From the NCBI GenBank assembly GCA_051453625.1, contig JBOZIK010000001.1, positions 203,655,381 to 203,719,380 of the forward strand: 64,000 nucleotides of DNA, read 5' to 3'. Below the pieces are notes generated by a model that did not search any database, was not told the DNA's origin, and was given only the letters and a program-made list of their open reading frames with translations. The position numbers and the translations under genes are program-made. The DNA comes from Welwitschia mirabilis. Lineage: Eukaryota; Gnetophyta; Gnetopsida; Welwitschiales. How positions within the stretch are numbered: position 1 is the first letter of the stretch; every line of letters starts with the position of its first letter. This document shows, piece after piece, positions 1 through 10,658 of this stretch.

Positions 1-697
1 TGGTTGATTTTTAGAAATTTTCAAAGAATTAGGAGTATGTAAATAAGAAATAGTAAATGCAGAATAATGATCTTAATCAATTAAAGAATTAAACTTTTCT
101 TTGTCACCTTGAGTTCTTGAACTAAAAGTCCACCAAACCTTCTTTAATTTCTTTATTAAGAAAATGTCTTTCATAAGTGTATTTTCTTTGGTTACTATTT
201 ATCATTATCTTGTAAGATCAATTTATGTTAAACAAACTTCTTTACATTCAAGTGGCATTAATCTCCAGGATCATGCAAGGGTGCAAGGAGTGGGATATAT
301 CAAAATGAATGTGGTAATCACTCAGATTGTATGAAGTGTAAAGTGTGGGCGAATCTTATCACAAAAAATAATAAATATGATAATCCCTAAGAACACATAA
401 AGTTTGAGAAAGAGATCTAACAGATTACTGAATTGAAATATGAATTCTTAAAATTGAATTTCAAAGTAAAAAAAAGGAAAATTACAAGAAATAAAAATTA
501 AAATTTATAAGAAAGAAAATTAAAATACACTCCAAATGGATAATCAAACAATTAATTGTAGACCACAAGATAATCAAATAATTATAAGTAGATCCAAGAG
601 GATAAAATATAATACTACTCAAACAAACAAATTAAAATAAATTCAAAATACTTACTTTCCTTTTCTCTTGAAGTATTCCCTAGGAATGGCATCAAAA
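1..697. other. Unassigned internal sequence next to an LTR primer site
   Basis: No coding region is recognised. The last part (about 672-697) reads on the minus strand as a decayed primer-binding site directly abutting the LTR at 698, so this stretch is probably the 5' leader of a minus-strand Ty3/gypsy element that continues off the left edge of the window. One plus-strand stretch near 280-450 is locally open and Cys/His-rich (it contains NECGNHSDCMKC). I do not recognise it; it may be chance or a relic of another protein. Confidence 0.4.
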
Positions 698-1799
698 TGT
701 TGCAATGTGTATTTGTGCTTCTAATTTAAATATTATAAAGATTAAATTTAACTTGCAACATCTAAAAAGATAAATATCTAATTACACATAATACACATTT
801 GTATAGTGGGATTAACCCAAATGTTATACACTTAGATAAGTCTTTTAAAAGAGAATATGAAAAATTGTTTTCATTAAGAGAAGAATAAATATTTTAGACT
901 TTTTATTTTAAGGAAATAAAATTAAATAATTCAAAGATGAAGATGGAATGCAATGAAATGTAATAAAATGAAATGCAATGTAATGAATTCAATTCTAATG
1001 CAATGAATTAATTAAACTTCTAATCTACTATCACTTAAATTGGTCCTTATAGCCTATTTCAATTAAAAATTCATGTCACTTAAATTGCAATTAAGGTAAG
1101 ATATAAGAAAAAACAATAAAACATTTAAAAATATTTCAAGTCAATTAATACTTTCATTAATAAAATTAAATTACATCCACTTATGACAATAACTCCTTAA
1201 TGGAATATTCACTGCCTAACATCAAGATGGTTCTTATCATAAGTAGGATGGATTTCCTTGCCTCTAATAATCTCTAATTATCATAGGAATGTAAATTCAA
1301 AAGATGATTTAAATAGAATCTAAAATAATCTATTAAATAGGATCTAAAAGAATCTATTTATGGGTTGGAATATGTCACTAAAGGATGTGAAATGAAGAGG
1401 TACAAGTTAGATCCACCCTTTTATAACAATTTAGTTAAGTTTATAAATTATTTTAAGTGCCCTTGTGTCATCTCCATGATAAAGAGGATGAAATCCTATT
1501 TACTAACTAGTGCTTAACACATAAAAATGCTGACTATCTTCCAATCATTGTCCCCATGACATAGAGCATGACCATACTTTTTTAATTGTTGTTTCCTTTG
1601 TCATCCCCATGATATTGAGGACAACTAATATATCTTTATTATTTTGCTTTGATCAATCATTATCTAAAAATGCTTCTTATTTAGAAAATTATTGCATCTT
1701 TTGATCTATATAAAATCTTTGTAAATTTTGCTTAAATCTCTTAAAAAACCTAATAATAGGATCTAAAAATATACTCCACAAGTGTATTAAATAGGTTAC
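698..1799 (-). repeat. LTR of a minus-strand Athila-like Ty3/gypsy element (G)
   Basis: The left end TGTTGCAATGTGTATTTGTG matches the primer-site end of the other minus-strand LTRs (5471 and 12188). The segment about 800-830 matches the conserved near-terminal LTR block (ACTAGTATG...GAGT type). Three copies of the TCATCC/GGATGA inverted-repeat word lie at 1467-1625. The right end falls at about 1799, where reverse-transcriptase sequence of another element resumes, so this LTR and whatever lies to its left were inserted into that gene. Length, about 1.1 kb, matches the other LTRs. The right boundary is inferred from where RT homology starts and may be off by a few bases. Confidence 0.6.
1467..1625. 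repeat. Three TCATCC/GGATGA inverted-repeat words
   Basis: Words start at about 1467 (GTCATCTCCATGATAAAGAG then GATGA), 1546 (TTGTCCCCATGACATAGAGC) and 1597 (TTTGTCATCCCCATGATATT then GAGGAC). Each has a left arm of TCATCC type, a CCATGA core and a right arm of RGATGA type about 11 bases on. The same word recurs in the other LTRs and leaders of this window. Confidence 0.6.
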
Positions 1800-2575
1800 G
1801 TTAGCATCATAATAGTGAATTATTCTTTAAAAGTAATTTTAAATAAGAGTACAAAATGGATAATGTGCATCAATTTTAGAAAACTTAGTACGATCANNNN
1901 NNNNNNNNNNNNNNNNNNNNNNNNNNNNNNNNNNNNNNNNNNNNNNNNNNNNNNNNNNNNNNNNNNNNNNNNNNNNNNNGGGTATAGTAGCTATAATCAT
2001 ATTTGTGTAGTAAGTGCACACCAAGCTAAGACCACTTTCACCTCACCCTTTAGAACCTTTGCTTTTAGGATAATTTCCTTTCGACTGTGCAATGCCCATA
2101 TAACCTTTCAACAAGCCATGATGGGGATCATTTTTATATGATAGAAGATTTAATTGAAATCTTTATAAATGACTTCTCCATCTTTAATGATACTTTTGAA
2201 TAAACTATAAAGAGATTAGAAAAAGTTCTAAATTAATGTATTAAGAGTGGCTTACCTTTGAATTAGAAAAAGAGTTTTCTCCTTATCAACCATGTAATTA
2301 TCTTATGATATCACATTTTAAAAGAAGTGATTAGGATGGACCCCACCAAAGTTGATATCATTAAAAACTTTATCCATTCAACTAATGTCAAACAAGTTAG
2401 ATCTTTTTTTGATCATACTAGTTTTTATTGATGTTTTATTCATGATTATGCTAGAATTTATAAACCTCTCCACTCCTTACTTAAAAAGGATGTTAAATTC
2501 AATTGGAATGATTTATGCTATCTTGCACTTAAAACCCTCAAAAAGACATTTCTTATGAATCTTTTGTCATGCGTG
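1800..2575 (+). pseudogene. Athila-like Ty3/gypsy reverse transcriptase, decayed (element A)
   Basis: This is a remnant of the reverse transcriptase that copies element RNA to DNA inside the virus-like particle. Visible landmarks in order are CINFRKL (1866-1886, the usual C-I-D-F-R-K-L motif), an 83-base gap, GYSSYN just after it, LCNAHITFQQAMMGI near 2086-2130, and the catalytic motif at 2162-2176 reading F-I-N-D-F. The first catalytic Asp is therefore Asn, a G->A change. The gap length fits the number of residues missing from the motif spacing. Stops follow within about 10 codons of that site, and the thumb region continues in other frames (FYxxFIHDYARIYKPL near 2420-2470). The upstream half of RT, protease and gag are absent because the LTR at 698-1799 interrupts the gene. 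Confidence 0.85.
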
Positions 2576-2960
2576 CTAATGAGAGTAAAGATTTTTAACT
2601 TGTGTGTAATGCAAGAAACATTGTTATAGGGGAGGTTCTAGATCAAAAATATGAACATGATTTCAAACTCATATCTTATCTTACTAAAACTTTATTCCAA
2701 TCCCAATCCAACTACACTACTATTAAGAGGGAAATATTTATCATTATCTTTTACCTTGATCATATTCGACATTATCTTCTTTGTTTTCACATTAATGTTT
2801 ACACAGATCATGAAGACATCTACTATCTTATGACTAAAAAATAGTCTAGCTTTAAACTTATTAAGTGAATGCTTCTCATACATGAATTTAATCTTACCAT
2901 TATTGATAAGGCTACAAAACATAAAAATGTTACTAGTCACCTATCCCAACTTTCTTACTC
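2576..2960 (+). pseudogene. Ty3/gypsy RNase H, decayed (element A)
   Basis: A relatively open stretch (2602-2844, 80 codons) follows RT as expected. It carries GEVLDQKYEHDFKLISYLTK, a run like NYTTIKREIFIIIFYLDHIRHYL, and NVYTDHEDIYYLMTKK, matching the Ty3 RNase H pattern (A-V-L-G-Q ... Y-x-T-x-E-K-E ... VYTDHxxLxYLxxKK). The enzyme removes RNA from the RNA:DNA hybrid during reverse transcription. The first catalytic segment (C-D-A-S) reads C-N-A-R, another Asp->Asn change. The frame closes at a TAG soon after the MTKK motif, and the tether to integrase (ending SHLSQL near 2950) is in the same frame beyond two stops. Confidence 0.85.
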
Positions 2961-3079
2961 TCATGATGAAGTTTCCATTAATAACTCTTTTCTTGATGAA
3001 CAATTCTTTGTAATTTAAACAAATCTATGCTATCTTATCTACTTATCCTACTCCTTGATATGTTGATATTATGAACTAC

Positions 3080-3884
3080 CTTGTGACTATGAAGACTTCA
3101 TATCATTTAAATCATAACCAATGTAAAACATTTTATCATAGGATCAGTAACTATGAGTGAAATGAACCTCATCTTTATAAATGTTACAAAGACCAAATCA
3201 TGTATAAGTATGTACTTGAGTGGGAAATCTTAGAAATCCTAAAACTTTATTGTGGTGGAATACGTGAAGAACACTTTAGTGGCTAAAATACTATCATGAA
3301 AATTTTTCACTTTGGTTTTTATTAGTCTACTCTCTTTAAGAATTCATATGACTTTCCTAGAATGTTTAATGCATGCCAATGTTATGATTGCCTAACTTTT
3401 TCTTATGATATATCCCTTAAACCTATACTTAAATGTAAACCTTTTGATTATTAGGGAATTAACTTTGTGGGCCCTATTATACCACCTTCTCATGATAAAA
3501 ATTATATCCTTGTCACTGTTGATTATGTTACTAAGTGAGTAGAGGTTATTCCTACTACCAAAAATGATGCTTGAACTATTTGCAACTTTTTTTGAACTTA
3601 TATCTTTCAAAATTTTTGTTTTTCATGAATTATTATTAGTGATTAGGGAACTCATTTTATTAACCATTTTTTTTACAAAGTTCTTTTATCCATTGGTGTT
3701 GAATATTAAATTACATGTGCCTATCATCTTCAAAATAATGGTTAAGCTAAAACAAAAATCAAAAATTTAAAAGATGCTCTAAAAATTAGTTTCTGTCAAT
3801 AAGAAAACATGGTCCTCTAAACTTAATGATGTTTTTTGGGCTTATCATACTACTTGGTATAACTATTTAGGTTTCTCATCATAT
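3080..3884 (+). pseudogene. Ty3/gypsy integrase, first copy, decayed (element A)
   Basis: Integrase remnant that would insert the cDNA into the chromosome. The N-terminal zinc-binding region is at about 3150-3290 (tyrosine/His-rich start, then MYKYVLEWE, then a Cys-Gly-Gly segment). The catalytic core shows INFVGPI near 3450-3470, DYVTK near 3520, and the region around the second Asp near 3640. Several stops and frameshifts interrupt it. The sequence runs straight into a 100-base gap at 3885. A second copy of the same region begins just after the gap, and the last 75 bases before the gap are identical to 4635-4709. Confidence 0.8.
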
Positions 3885-3984
3885 NNNNNNNNNNNNNNNN
3901 NNNNNNNNNNNNNNNNNNNNNNNNNNNNNNNNNNNNNNNNNNNNNNNNNNNNNNNNNNNNNNNNNNNNNNNNNNNNNNNNNNNN
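3885..3984. other. Assembly gap (100 N) between two integrase copies
   Basis: A run of exactly 100 N, the conventional size for an unknown gap. Other gaps are 1897-1979, 10659-11521, 12609-13182, 16989-17088, 32511-32538, 40662-40671, 42108-42134 and 52227-52263. Open frames made of X across these gaps are artefacts. Confidence 0.95.
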
Positions 3985-4905
3985 ATGAGCCACATCTTTA
4001 TAGACATTGCAAAGATCAAATTATGCGTAAATATGTACCTGAATGGGAAATGTCTGAAATCTTAACTCTTTGTCATGGTGGAGTTTATGGGGGATACTTT
4101 AGTGGCTAAAATACTACCATGAAAATCCTTCACTCTGGATTCTATTGACCAACTCTTTTCAAAGACTCATTTGACTTTTCTCAGAAGTGTGATGCCTATC
4201 AATGTTATGGTAGCCTCACTTGTTCTCATGATATGCTCCTAAAACCTATACTCTAATGTGAGCCTTTTAATTATTGGAGAATCAATTTGGTAGGCCCAAT
4301 TCTTCCATCTTCCAATGAGAAAAATTATACTTTATGTGCTGTGGACCATGTTACCAAATGGGTTGAAGCTATTCCTACCTCTAAAAATGATTCCCAAACT
4401 GTTTGTAATTTTGTTAGATCTCATATCTTTTAATGACTTGATTTTCCACGTATTATCATTAGTGATCAAGGTACCCATTTCATTAATCACCTCTTCTGAA
4501 AACTTCTTCTATCCATTAGTGCTGAACATTGAGTCGCTTATGCTTATTGCCCTCAAATCAATAGTCTAGCTGAAAATGTGAATAGAGAAATCAAGAAAAT
4601 GCTTTAAAAATTAATTTCAGTCAATAAGAATACTTGGTCCTCTAAACTTAATGATGTTTTTTGGGCTTATCATACTACTTGGTATAACTATTTAGGTTTC
4701 TCATCATATGAACTTGCGTACAAAAAAGTTTATATTTTACTAGTTAATGTTTACTATAATTCTTATTGATCCATCTATTAACTTAACCTTGTATACTTGA
4801 ATGATAACCTTAAAACTCAATTAGCCCAACTTGATCATTTAGATGAAAGAAGTACTCATGTTTTACATCATTAACTCATTCATAATCTCAAGACAAGTTT
4901 ATACA
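3985..4905 (+). pseudogene. Ty3/gypsy integrase, second copy, decayed
   Basis: This begins inside the zinc-binding domain (EPHLYRHCKDQIMRKYVPEW, 3985-4045) and reads in one main frame with few stops through HGGVYGGYFSG, NLVGPILPSSNEKNY, DHVTKWVEAIPTS, IIISDQGTHF and into the core C-terminus (DVFWAYHTTW, SSYELAYKK). The first and second catalytic-core Asp positions have decayed to Asn (INLVGP) and remained Asp (ISDQGTHF) respectively. Part of the centre runs in a second frame (4315-4569 is the shifted reading). The segment DHLDERSTHVL (about 4838-4870) is the usual post-core tail. It is clearly related to the first copy but diverged outside the terminal identical block, so it is either a real partial tandem duplication or a scaffold join of two different elements. 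Confidence 0.85.
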
Positions 4906-5465
4906 TAATAAAAGATTATTTATAATCAATTTAAATCTGGTCACTTTATCCTTCTATATAACACGTAAGTACATCTTTTACATAACAAATTAAATTTTAA
5001 ATGATTAGGTCCTTGTCTTATCAAAAAAGTACATTCAAATGATTCAGTTAAAATCTATGATCTAAAAACTAGAAAAAGTCAAAATTTTAATGAATAAAGG
5101 TTAAAAATTTATGAGTCATAATCTGATGAAACCTTGAATTTGATAGGAGCACTTGTTTTAAAAGCCCCTCTTACTGAGGAGGATCTTTCTTTTGTCATTG
5201 TCTAAATTCCTTCTTAACTCATTTATTAGATAAACCATCATGTTATTAGTTGAATGTTTTTTTAAACTTGGAATATGTATTTACTTATGAAGTTTTTATG
5301 ATTAATAATATTTTACTTAGACATTTAGATAATAAAATTACCTTCATTTAATCTTCAGACATTCATATATCTATGAACTTTATTTTAAATAAAGATGACT
5401 TAATTCTTTTATTTTCTTTTAGTGGTGTTAATAATTAGTCATTTTTACATGTTATTACTTAGTTA
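4906..5465 (+). other. 3' non-coding region of element A, proximal part
   Basis: Sequence after integrase with no open frame. It aligns by eye with the region after integrase in element C (39850-40200): a GAGGAGGATCTTTCTTTTGT-like segment near 5178 matches GAGAAGAACTTTCTTCCTAT near 39930, and both are followed by TCTATGAACTT...TTTAAA (5372 and 40116). The homology stops at 5465, where element B is inserted, and resumes after 13602. Confidence 0.6.
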
Positions 5466-6061
5466 TTCATTGTTGCAGCGTGTATTTGTGCAAGTGTATA
5501 AATTCAAAAAGATTTTATCATTCATAAAATAAATAGATATCTTACATAATACAACATACTAGTATGAGTGGGAGTAGATCCAAAATATCATAGTCTCATT
5601 AAATACTATGAGATAAGACTCAGATTTCTTTGAAACAGAAATATAGAAATTAGAAATAAAGAATAATTTAAGAAATAAAAAGTATAATGCAAATGCAAAA
5701 TGCAACCTAATCTAACATGCAATGGAAAAATGATTTTAATACTATTTGCTTTTCAACCTTAACAAAGGCTGCTCTTGATAATCTATATTATTTAAGAAAT
5801 TGTTACCATATCAAGAATTATCATATTCTATAAGGGTTATCAAAAAATATAAAATGCAAACATGAAAATAAAATAAGTTTTTATATTAATAAGAATAAAA
5901 ACATCTGGATTACAAAATAGTTGAGCTTCAATAGAGGACACCCAGACCTCCACTAAAGGAACATCTTTCTACAACACTTGAGATGAATCTTTCACCTTTC
6001 AATCTCCTGTTATCAGAATTTCTAGTGCAATGAAGATGAGAAAGAGAGTCAAAAAAGGACT

Positions 6062-6069
6062 TATTTATA
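6062..6069 (-). promoter_or_regulatory. TATA-like box in LTR of B
   Basis: On the minus strand the LTR reads CCTATAAATAAG here, a plausible TATA box for the element's own promoter. A TATAAATA at a comparable position is seen in the plus-strand LTR at 21081. Assignment rests on sequence and position only. Confidence 0.4.
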
Positions 6070-6190
6070 GGAAAATACAACAAAAAAAGATAAATAGAAT
6101 GCATTGTAAGGTGTGTTCATTTATAATTCAGAAATGGATAAAATGGTCAAGGTTCATTGTTAAAGTAGATTACATATTAGTATTATCTAG

Positions 6191-6210
6191 ATTGTCATCT
6201 AGATGACAAT
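6191..6210. repeat. Perfect 20-bp palindrome
   Basis: ATTGTCATCTAGATGACAAT is its own reverse complement over all 20 bases. It lies in the LTR of B, about 85 bases from a TCATCC/GGATGA word (6294). Degenerate versions of the TCATCTAGATGA core occur at about 22291-22316, 34358-34375 and 41240-41260. Confidence 0.9.
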
Positions 6211-6293
6211 GGTGATGATAACTCATTACAATAGATGATTTAGAATGATGACTTAGTAATCTACGTTAGTATGCCTATGTGCCATAATCCTAC

Positions 6294-6322
6294 CTATCAT
6301 GGGGATGACAGAAGGAATGATG
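6294..6322. repeat. TCATCC/GGATGA-type inverted-repeat word
   Basis: TATCATGGGGATGACAGAAG followed by GAATGATGG is the complement-strand form of the word seen at 1597 and 14663. The second LTR of B has a mutated copy at 13381-13410. Confidence 0.7.
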
Positions 6323-6557
6323 GTCTTCTTTAATCATTTTCTTAAGAAGAAACTTAGCACTTTTATCAATAATCCTTTTCTAAAGCTCTATGCATTACAA
6401 TGCGCCTTTTATATATCAAATCTAGGTAAGAATTATACATTTTTAAGATTTCCTATTAAATTTCTAAAATCCTTAGAATTGCACCTAAACTTGTATAAAA
6501 ATCCTGTATGACAAATCATAAAACCCCATCAAATAACCATAAATTAGTAGTGCAACA

Positions 6558-8519
6558 TAGCCCTTCACTTAGCCTTTGTTAGTCTCTAATAAACACCAAG
6601 TGAGAAACTATAATTGCAAGTCAATTTCTTTTTTAAAAGATAACTTTGAAATTATAAAATAGGCTCATAAAAATGGGTTTCTGCTACCCAAAGAAAAAAG
6701 AATACATCCTATATTGTAAAATAAAGAAAAAAAAAGTAAACAAGAATAAGAAGGTAGGTGAAAAGAGGACAACTTTCTAAATCAAGTGTAAAGTTGAGTA
6801 ATGTCGAATTTGAAAATTATAGATCTATTAGATATTTTAACAAGTAAAGAAAAAAGTGGACAATAAAAAATTTTTATCACAAAAAGAAAATGAGGAGTTC
6901 TTACAACATTAAAAATCTAAAGAAAACACTTATCTAAGTAAGAAATAATCTTTTATTGAAAACTGGAATAAGGAAAACATGTTAAGAAAATACTGTAATG
7001 ACATTTGAAATAACTAACATAACTATAAAAGAAAATAAAAATAATGGACATAAGATAATATAAATAAAAAATAGCTCACTTATCTGAGATTTTAACCTAG
7101 TAGACTACCATAAAAGAAATCATAACATCAGTTACTGTGAAAAATGCATGACTGAATATATAAAAATTTCATTCAATAAGGTAGTCATTATGATGATGCT
7201 AGAGTAAAATGCTTTAAAGAATGAATGATCAAACCAAAGAATTACTCAAAAATAATCTCTCCTATCATCATCTTAAAATAAACACCTAAATCTTAAGAAA
7301 TGAAATGACATGTGAAAAGACTAAGAGTTTAAGAAATAAGAAATGCCTCTGATGACACCAAGAACATCACTAATTCCATAACCTTAAAGTTTACATACAA
7401 CTTTATTATCCATAATGATGAAAGTAAAACCATATTTAGAGAGGTAAGGACCCATGAAGCATGGCCAACTAACCTCTCAGTGGAGTTTTCACAGCTCCTA
7501 TATTATACTATCAAAAGCTCCTCTTAGAAATATTTACCCTAGTGTACTTGCAGTAGGACATCATGCTGACCATGTTTTTGAGATAGCACTAATATAAAAC
7601 ATCATGGTCTTTATTTCACATTCTTTTTTTTGTGTGTGTGAAAACAAAATAACATTTCACATGATCAAACACTCCAAAAGATAAAGGTGAAGGTCATAAG
7701 ATTAAAATAGAAAAGAACACTTTAAATAATATAGGATATTTTCACCATTGAAAAAAAAATCAAAAATAAAACATCTTCTTTCAAATTGAAGTTTATGGCC
7801 TTGTGAATGTCCTAAGATTGAGCGAATCCAATCTTACCACTAAAATGCCCAAGTCAAAAGGCTAATCCTAGAAATAAATACATAAATCATGTTTGAAAAA
7901 TAATTAAATCATACCATAATAATCTTTCAAAGGAAAAAGCTAAGAGAAAATTTAGATGATTTTCTTGTATAATTCCAAATTTTGCCCATCGACTTCATGA
8001 AATTATTAAGAAATTAAGTCAAAAATCTTAATAGAGCCATAAAAATGTATTTTCTCAAATAATAAAAAATAAAAACCCATATTTTATTAACTATTGTCCT
8101 TGTCATTATCTAGAAAATAGAGAGGACGATAGAAATAGGGGGAAAAAAATAGAAATTATTAGAAAACATAGAAAATTATCAGAAAGCTAGAAATTTAACA
8201 AAACTGACTATTGTTTTATCTTTCATAAGAACAACAGAAGAGACAATAGTTTATTATAACAAAAAATAAAAGATAGAAACTTCAAATAGAAATAAAAAAT
8301 AAAAATAGAAAATGAAATTAGAGACTTTTAAAATAGAAATCTGAAAAGAAAATAGTAAAGTAAGCAAATTTTATTTAATTCCCAAGTCTAAAGCACATTT
8401 TTATTTAAAAGAAAACAATGAAAAATTAAGGATCTATTTTAGTCTCAATATTTTTAGAGAAATAAGGTCCAAACCAAAAATTTATTAATTAATAAAGCAT
8501 AAAAGGTATATAATTATTT
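6558..8519 (-). other. 3' non-coding region of B; pol absent
   Basis: No RT, RNase H or integrase motif is visible in any frame. About 7320-7620 is the complement of a conserved non-coding block also found at 13737-13970, 40330-40540 and (complement) 46580-46830. About 7780-7850 is the complement of the segment after integrase in C (near 40070-40140). About 8090-8270 resembles the leader of B itself (11860-12010), including a TTTCATAAGAACAACAGAAG word matching ATCATGAGAATAACAGAGG at 11973. The junction between coding linker and this copy lies near 8500. Confidence 0.55.
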
Positions 8520-8880
8520 TCAAGTAAAATTAACTGGATGAAGAGAGCAGTAATGGACTTTATAATACCACATTAAAGCATATATTTTCAAAGTCAAAAG
8601 GAAGAGAAATGATAACTCTGGTAAAAGATTTTCATTTATCATAAGAGTTTTATTTTGAACATCATAAAGAAAATTATATTTAAGTCCATTAAAAATATTT
8701 CTCTCATCCAAATGTAAATTATGATTTTCAATTTTTGGCTTGAGTAATGGATAATCTTCCTCATAATATTTCTTGAAAAGTTGGACTTCCATACACTCTA
8801 AAGGTTGAATTTCTTCTTCATTCTTAAGTGGATTATCAAAAAGCACATCCTCATTTGATTTTATCTCTCTTTCTTAAGGT
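8520..8880 (-). pseudogene. Protease-RT linker of element B, truncated
   Basis: A 108-codon open stretch (8846 down to 8520) carries GLKYNFLYDVQNKTLMINEN near residues 54-73. This matches the L-K-Y-x-F-L ... L-P-V-I-I linker that precedes RT in Athila-like polyproteins; the counterpart in element C is SSELKYIFLNN near 37095. After this linker RT should begin, but the sequence instead passes into non-coding DNA, marking the 5' edge of the pol deletion. The function of the linker is unknown. Confidence 0.6.
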
Positions 8881-9059
8881 AGGTAATGTTTTAAAAATAA
8901 AGTGAATTTGATGTTGTCTTCTAAGTTTATTTCATCATTAGCTAGATCTTTCTCAGCTGCATTAAAGGATCTAATTGTAAATGCTCTATTTCCAAAATAA
9001 CATTTTATTATTCTTGCTCTTGTGTTAATGATGCAGTGGGCTATTACGCAAAAGGCTCC

Positions 9060-9400
9060 TCTTAGAAGTAAAGGATATCCTTTATTATGCTCAACTTATA
9101 TGATAATCACATCTATTGGGTAGCAAGCCTCTTTAATTTGAATTGCCAAATCTTTAATAACATCTAATGATTTATTAACTAAAGTACCTACTAATTCTAA
9201 GATAGCTGTAGTAGGCTCTATTCTATCCTCCAAATTAAGTCTCTTACAAATGTGAAGTGGCATAATGTTAACATTTACTCCAATGTTAATTAAGGCTTTT
9301 CTGATCTTTTTGTTTCTGTCTAAAGTAACATTCACTGTAGCTACTCCTAGATCTTTAAATTTGAATGATTTTTGTAACATTAAATTTGTTAGGGATTGGG
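9060..9400 (-). pseudogene. Retropepsin-like protease of element B, inactive
   Basis: The open stretch 9380 down to 9096 (94 codons) contains FKFKDLGVATVNVTLDR, then ALINIGVNVNIMPLHICKRL, the Athila/Tat protease pattern A-L-I-D-L-G-A-S-V-N-x-M-P. The catalytic Asp is Asn here. Further on, SLDVIKDLAIQIKE matches the flap-side region. The enzyme would have cut the gag-pol polyprotein. It lies downstream of gag in the same orientation; the start codon of this open stretch is internal, not a real initiation site. Confidence 0.8.
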
Positions 9401-9439
9401 CTAGAAATACTTTGCTAAGAATGACTCATTTTTATTTTC

Positions 9440-10658
9440 TTCTTATTAAGTCCTTATAAAGTTTTGAGTACCCCCAATTTTATTATAAAAGTTCCCAAAA
9501 GGGTAAGTTTATGCTCAGATTATTTATCAAGGCTTTCATATTTTCATTGAAATTTAAATTGTTATTAAGACTATTAAGCCAAGGAGTGATTTATTGAGAA
9601 GGAATTTTCTTTTTCTTTTTGCTAAGAGAAGGAAAGTTATAATCGTCTAATATCTCAATGTCCTATTTCTTTTTTTCTTCATCATTTCTAAAGTTATTTT
9701 GGAAGATGAAAGGTTCACATGAAGGAGAGTTTGTTTCTTGTCTACTTCTTGTCACTATCTTATAATCTTTTCTTAGTTCATTTGGGTTTAATAAAGGTTG
9801 TATAGCTAATATCCCTTGAGTTTTATGGTTTGCTAGCATTGCTTTTTAAATGATGCTTATTAAGTTTTTAAGTTTGACATTTATGTCTTTACATTATCTT
9901 CTAATTTTATCCATAAAGTTTATGATTGGATCATTTAGATGTTAGTAGTTGAATGAACTTGGTGGGTAGTTTGTGTTTTTGAATTGGTTCCAAAAAGATT
10001 AAAAATTATTTTAAAAATGAGTGTTTAACCTCTGTGCCTAATTTTTATTTTGGAATTTTTAAGAAGATTGGTTAAAAGCACAAACTTCTTCATGTATTCT
10101 TTCTTCTCATGTTGGCAAAAGAAGGTAGTTTTTAGTAACGTGGTAATATCCTCACATAAGTTACAAGTTGGCATAATATTTCTTTTGGATGCGGATTTAG
10201 CATCTAAGATTATTTTAGCATACTTCTCCATGATTGTTGTAAATTTTTTTATGATGTTTGTAGGATTATATTCTACCTTTTTTAAACCTCATTTAAATTT
10301 TTAATAATCTAACCTATAGAGCTATTCTTTTTTGTTATTAACCAAGTTTGACTAATCTCTAAAAGTTCTTCTAATTTTGTCTAGGCATTATCTAAGGTAA
10401 GGTTCATAAAATTTTCACCATAAGAGAAATTTACAAGTTGTTTTATATAGGGAGTTAATCCACTATAAATATAGGTTACTAGCCCTTCTTGTAAAAAATA
10501 ATCTACTAAATTATAATGGGTTGCTATGAAGAAACGTTCATATGTGGAAGCATAATCTTCATTTGGTTTTTTTTTAAAGTTTATTACCTTCTTTTTTCTT
10601 TTTCTCATGGTTTCTTCACTCATGAATATTTTGATGAAGTTTTTCTAGATTTATTCTT
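9440..10658 (-). pseudogene. Gag of element B, decayed
   Basis: The minus-strand stretch 10623 down to 10381 gives EDYASTYERFFIATHYNLVD then YIYSGLTPYIKQLVNF, the capsid pattern (E-x-x-x-x-x-Y-E-R-F ... Y-x-G-L) of plant Ty3/gypsy gag. Farther on (10231-10025) lies MPTCNLCEDITTLLKTTFFC, a decayed CCHC zinc knuckle in which the His and last Cys positions are lost. Gag would package element RNA. The N-terminal part is lost in the 863-base gap at 10659-11521. Confidence 0.75.

Larger units (their letters stand above)
5471..6557 (-). repeat. 3' LTR of element B
   Basis: It starts TGTTGCAGCGTGTATTTGTG and ends ...GTAGTGCAACA, so both termini have the TG/CA form. It aligns throughout with 12188-13597. 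On its right is TAGCCCTTCACTTAGCC, the complement of the purine-rich tract that primes plus-strand synthesis. Inside are the conserved ACTAGTATGAGTGGGAGTAG block (5560-5580), a TATA-like site (6062-6069) and two inverted-repeat words (6191-6210, 6294-6322). Confidence 0.85.

Noticed and set aside
4315-4569. 84-codon plus-strand hydrophobic frame
   Set aside because: Frame-shifted reading of the integrase core; the in-frame reading carries DHVTKWVEAIP and ISDQGTHF.
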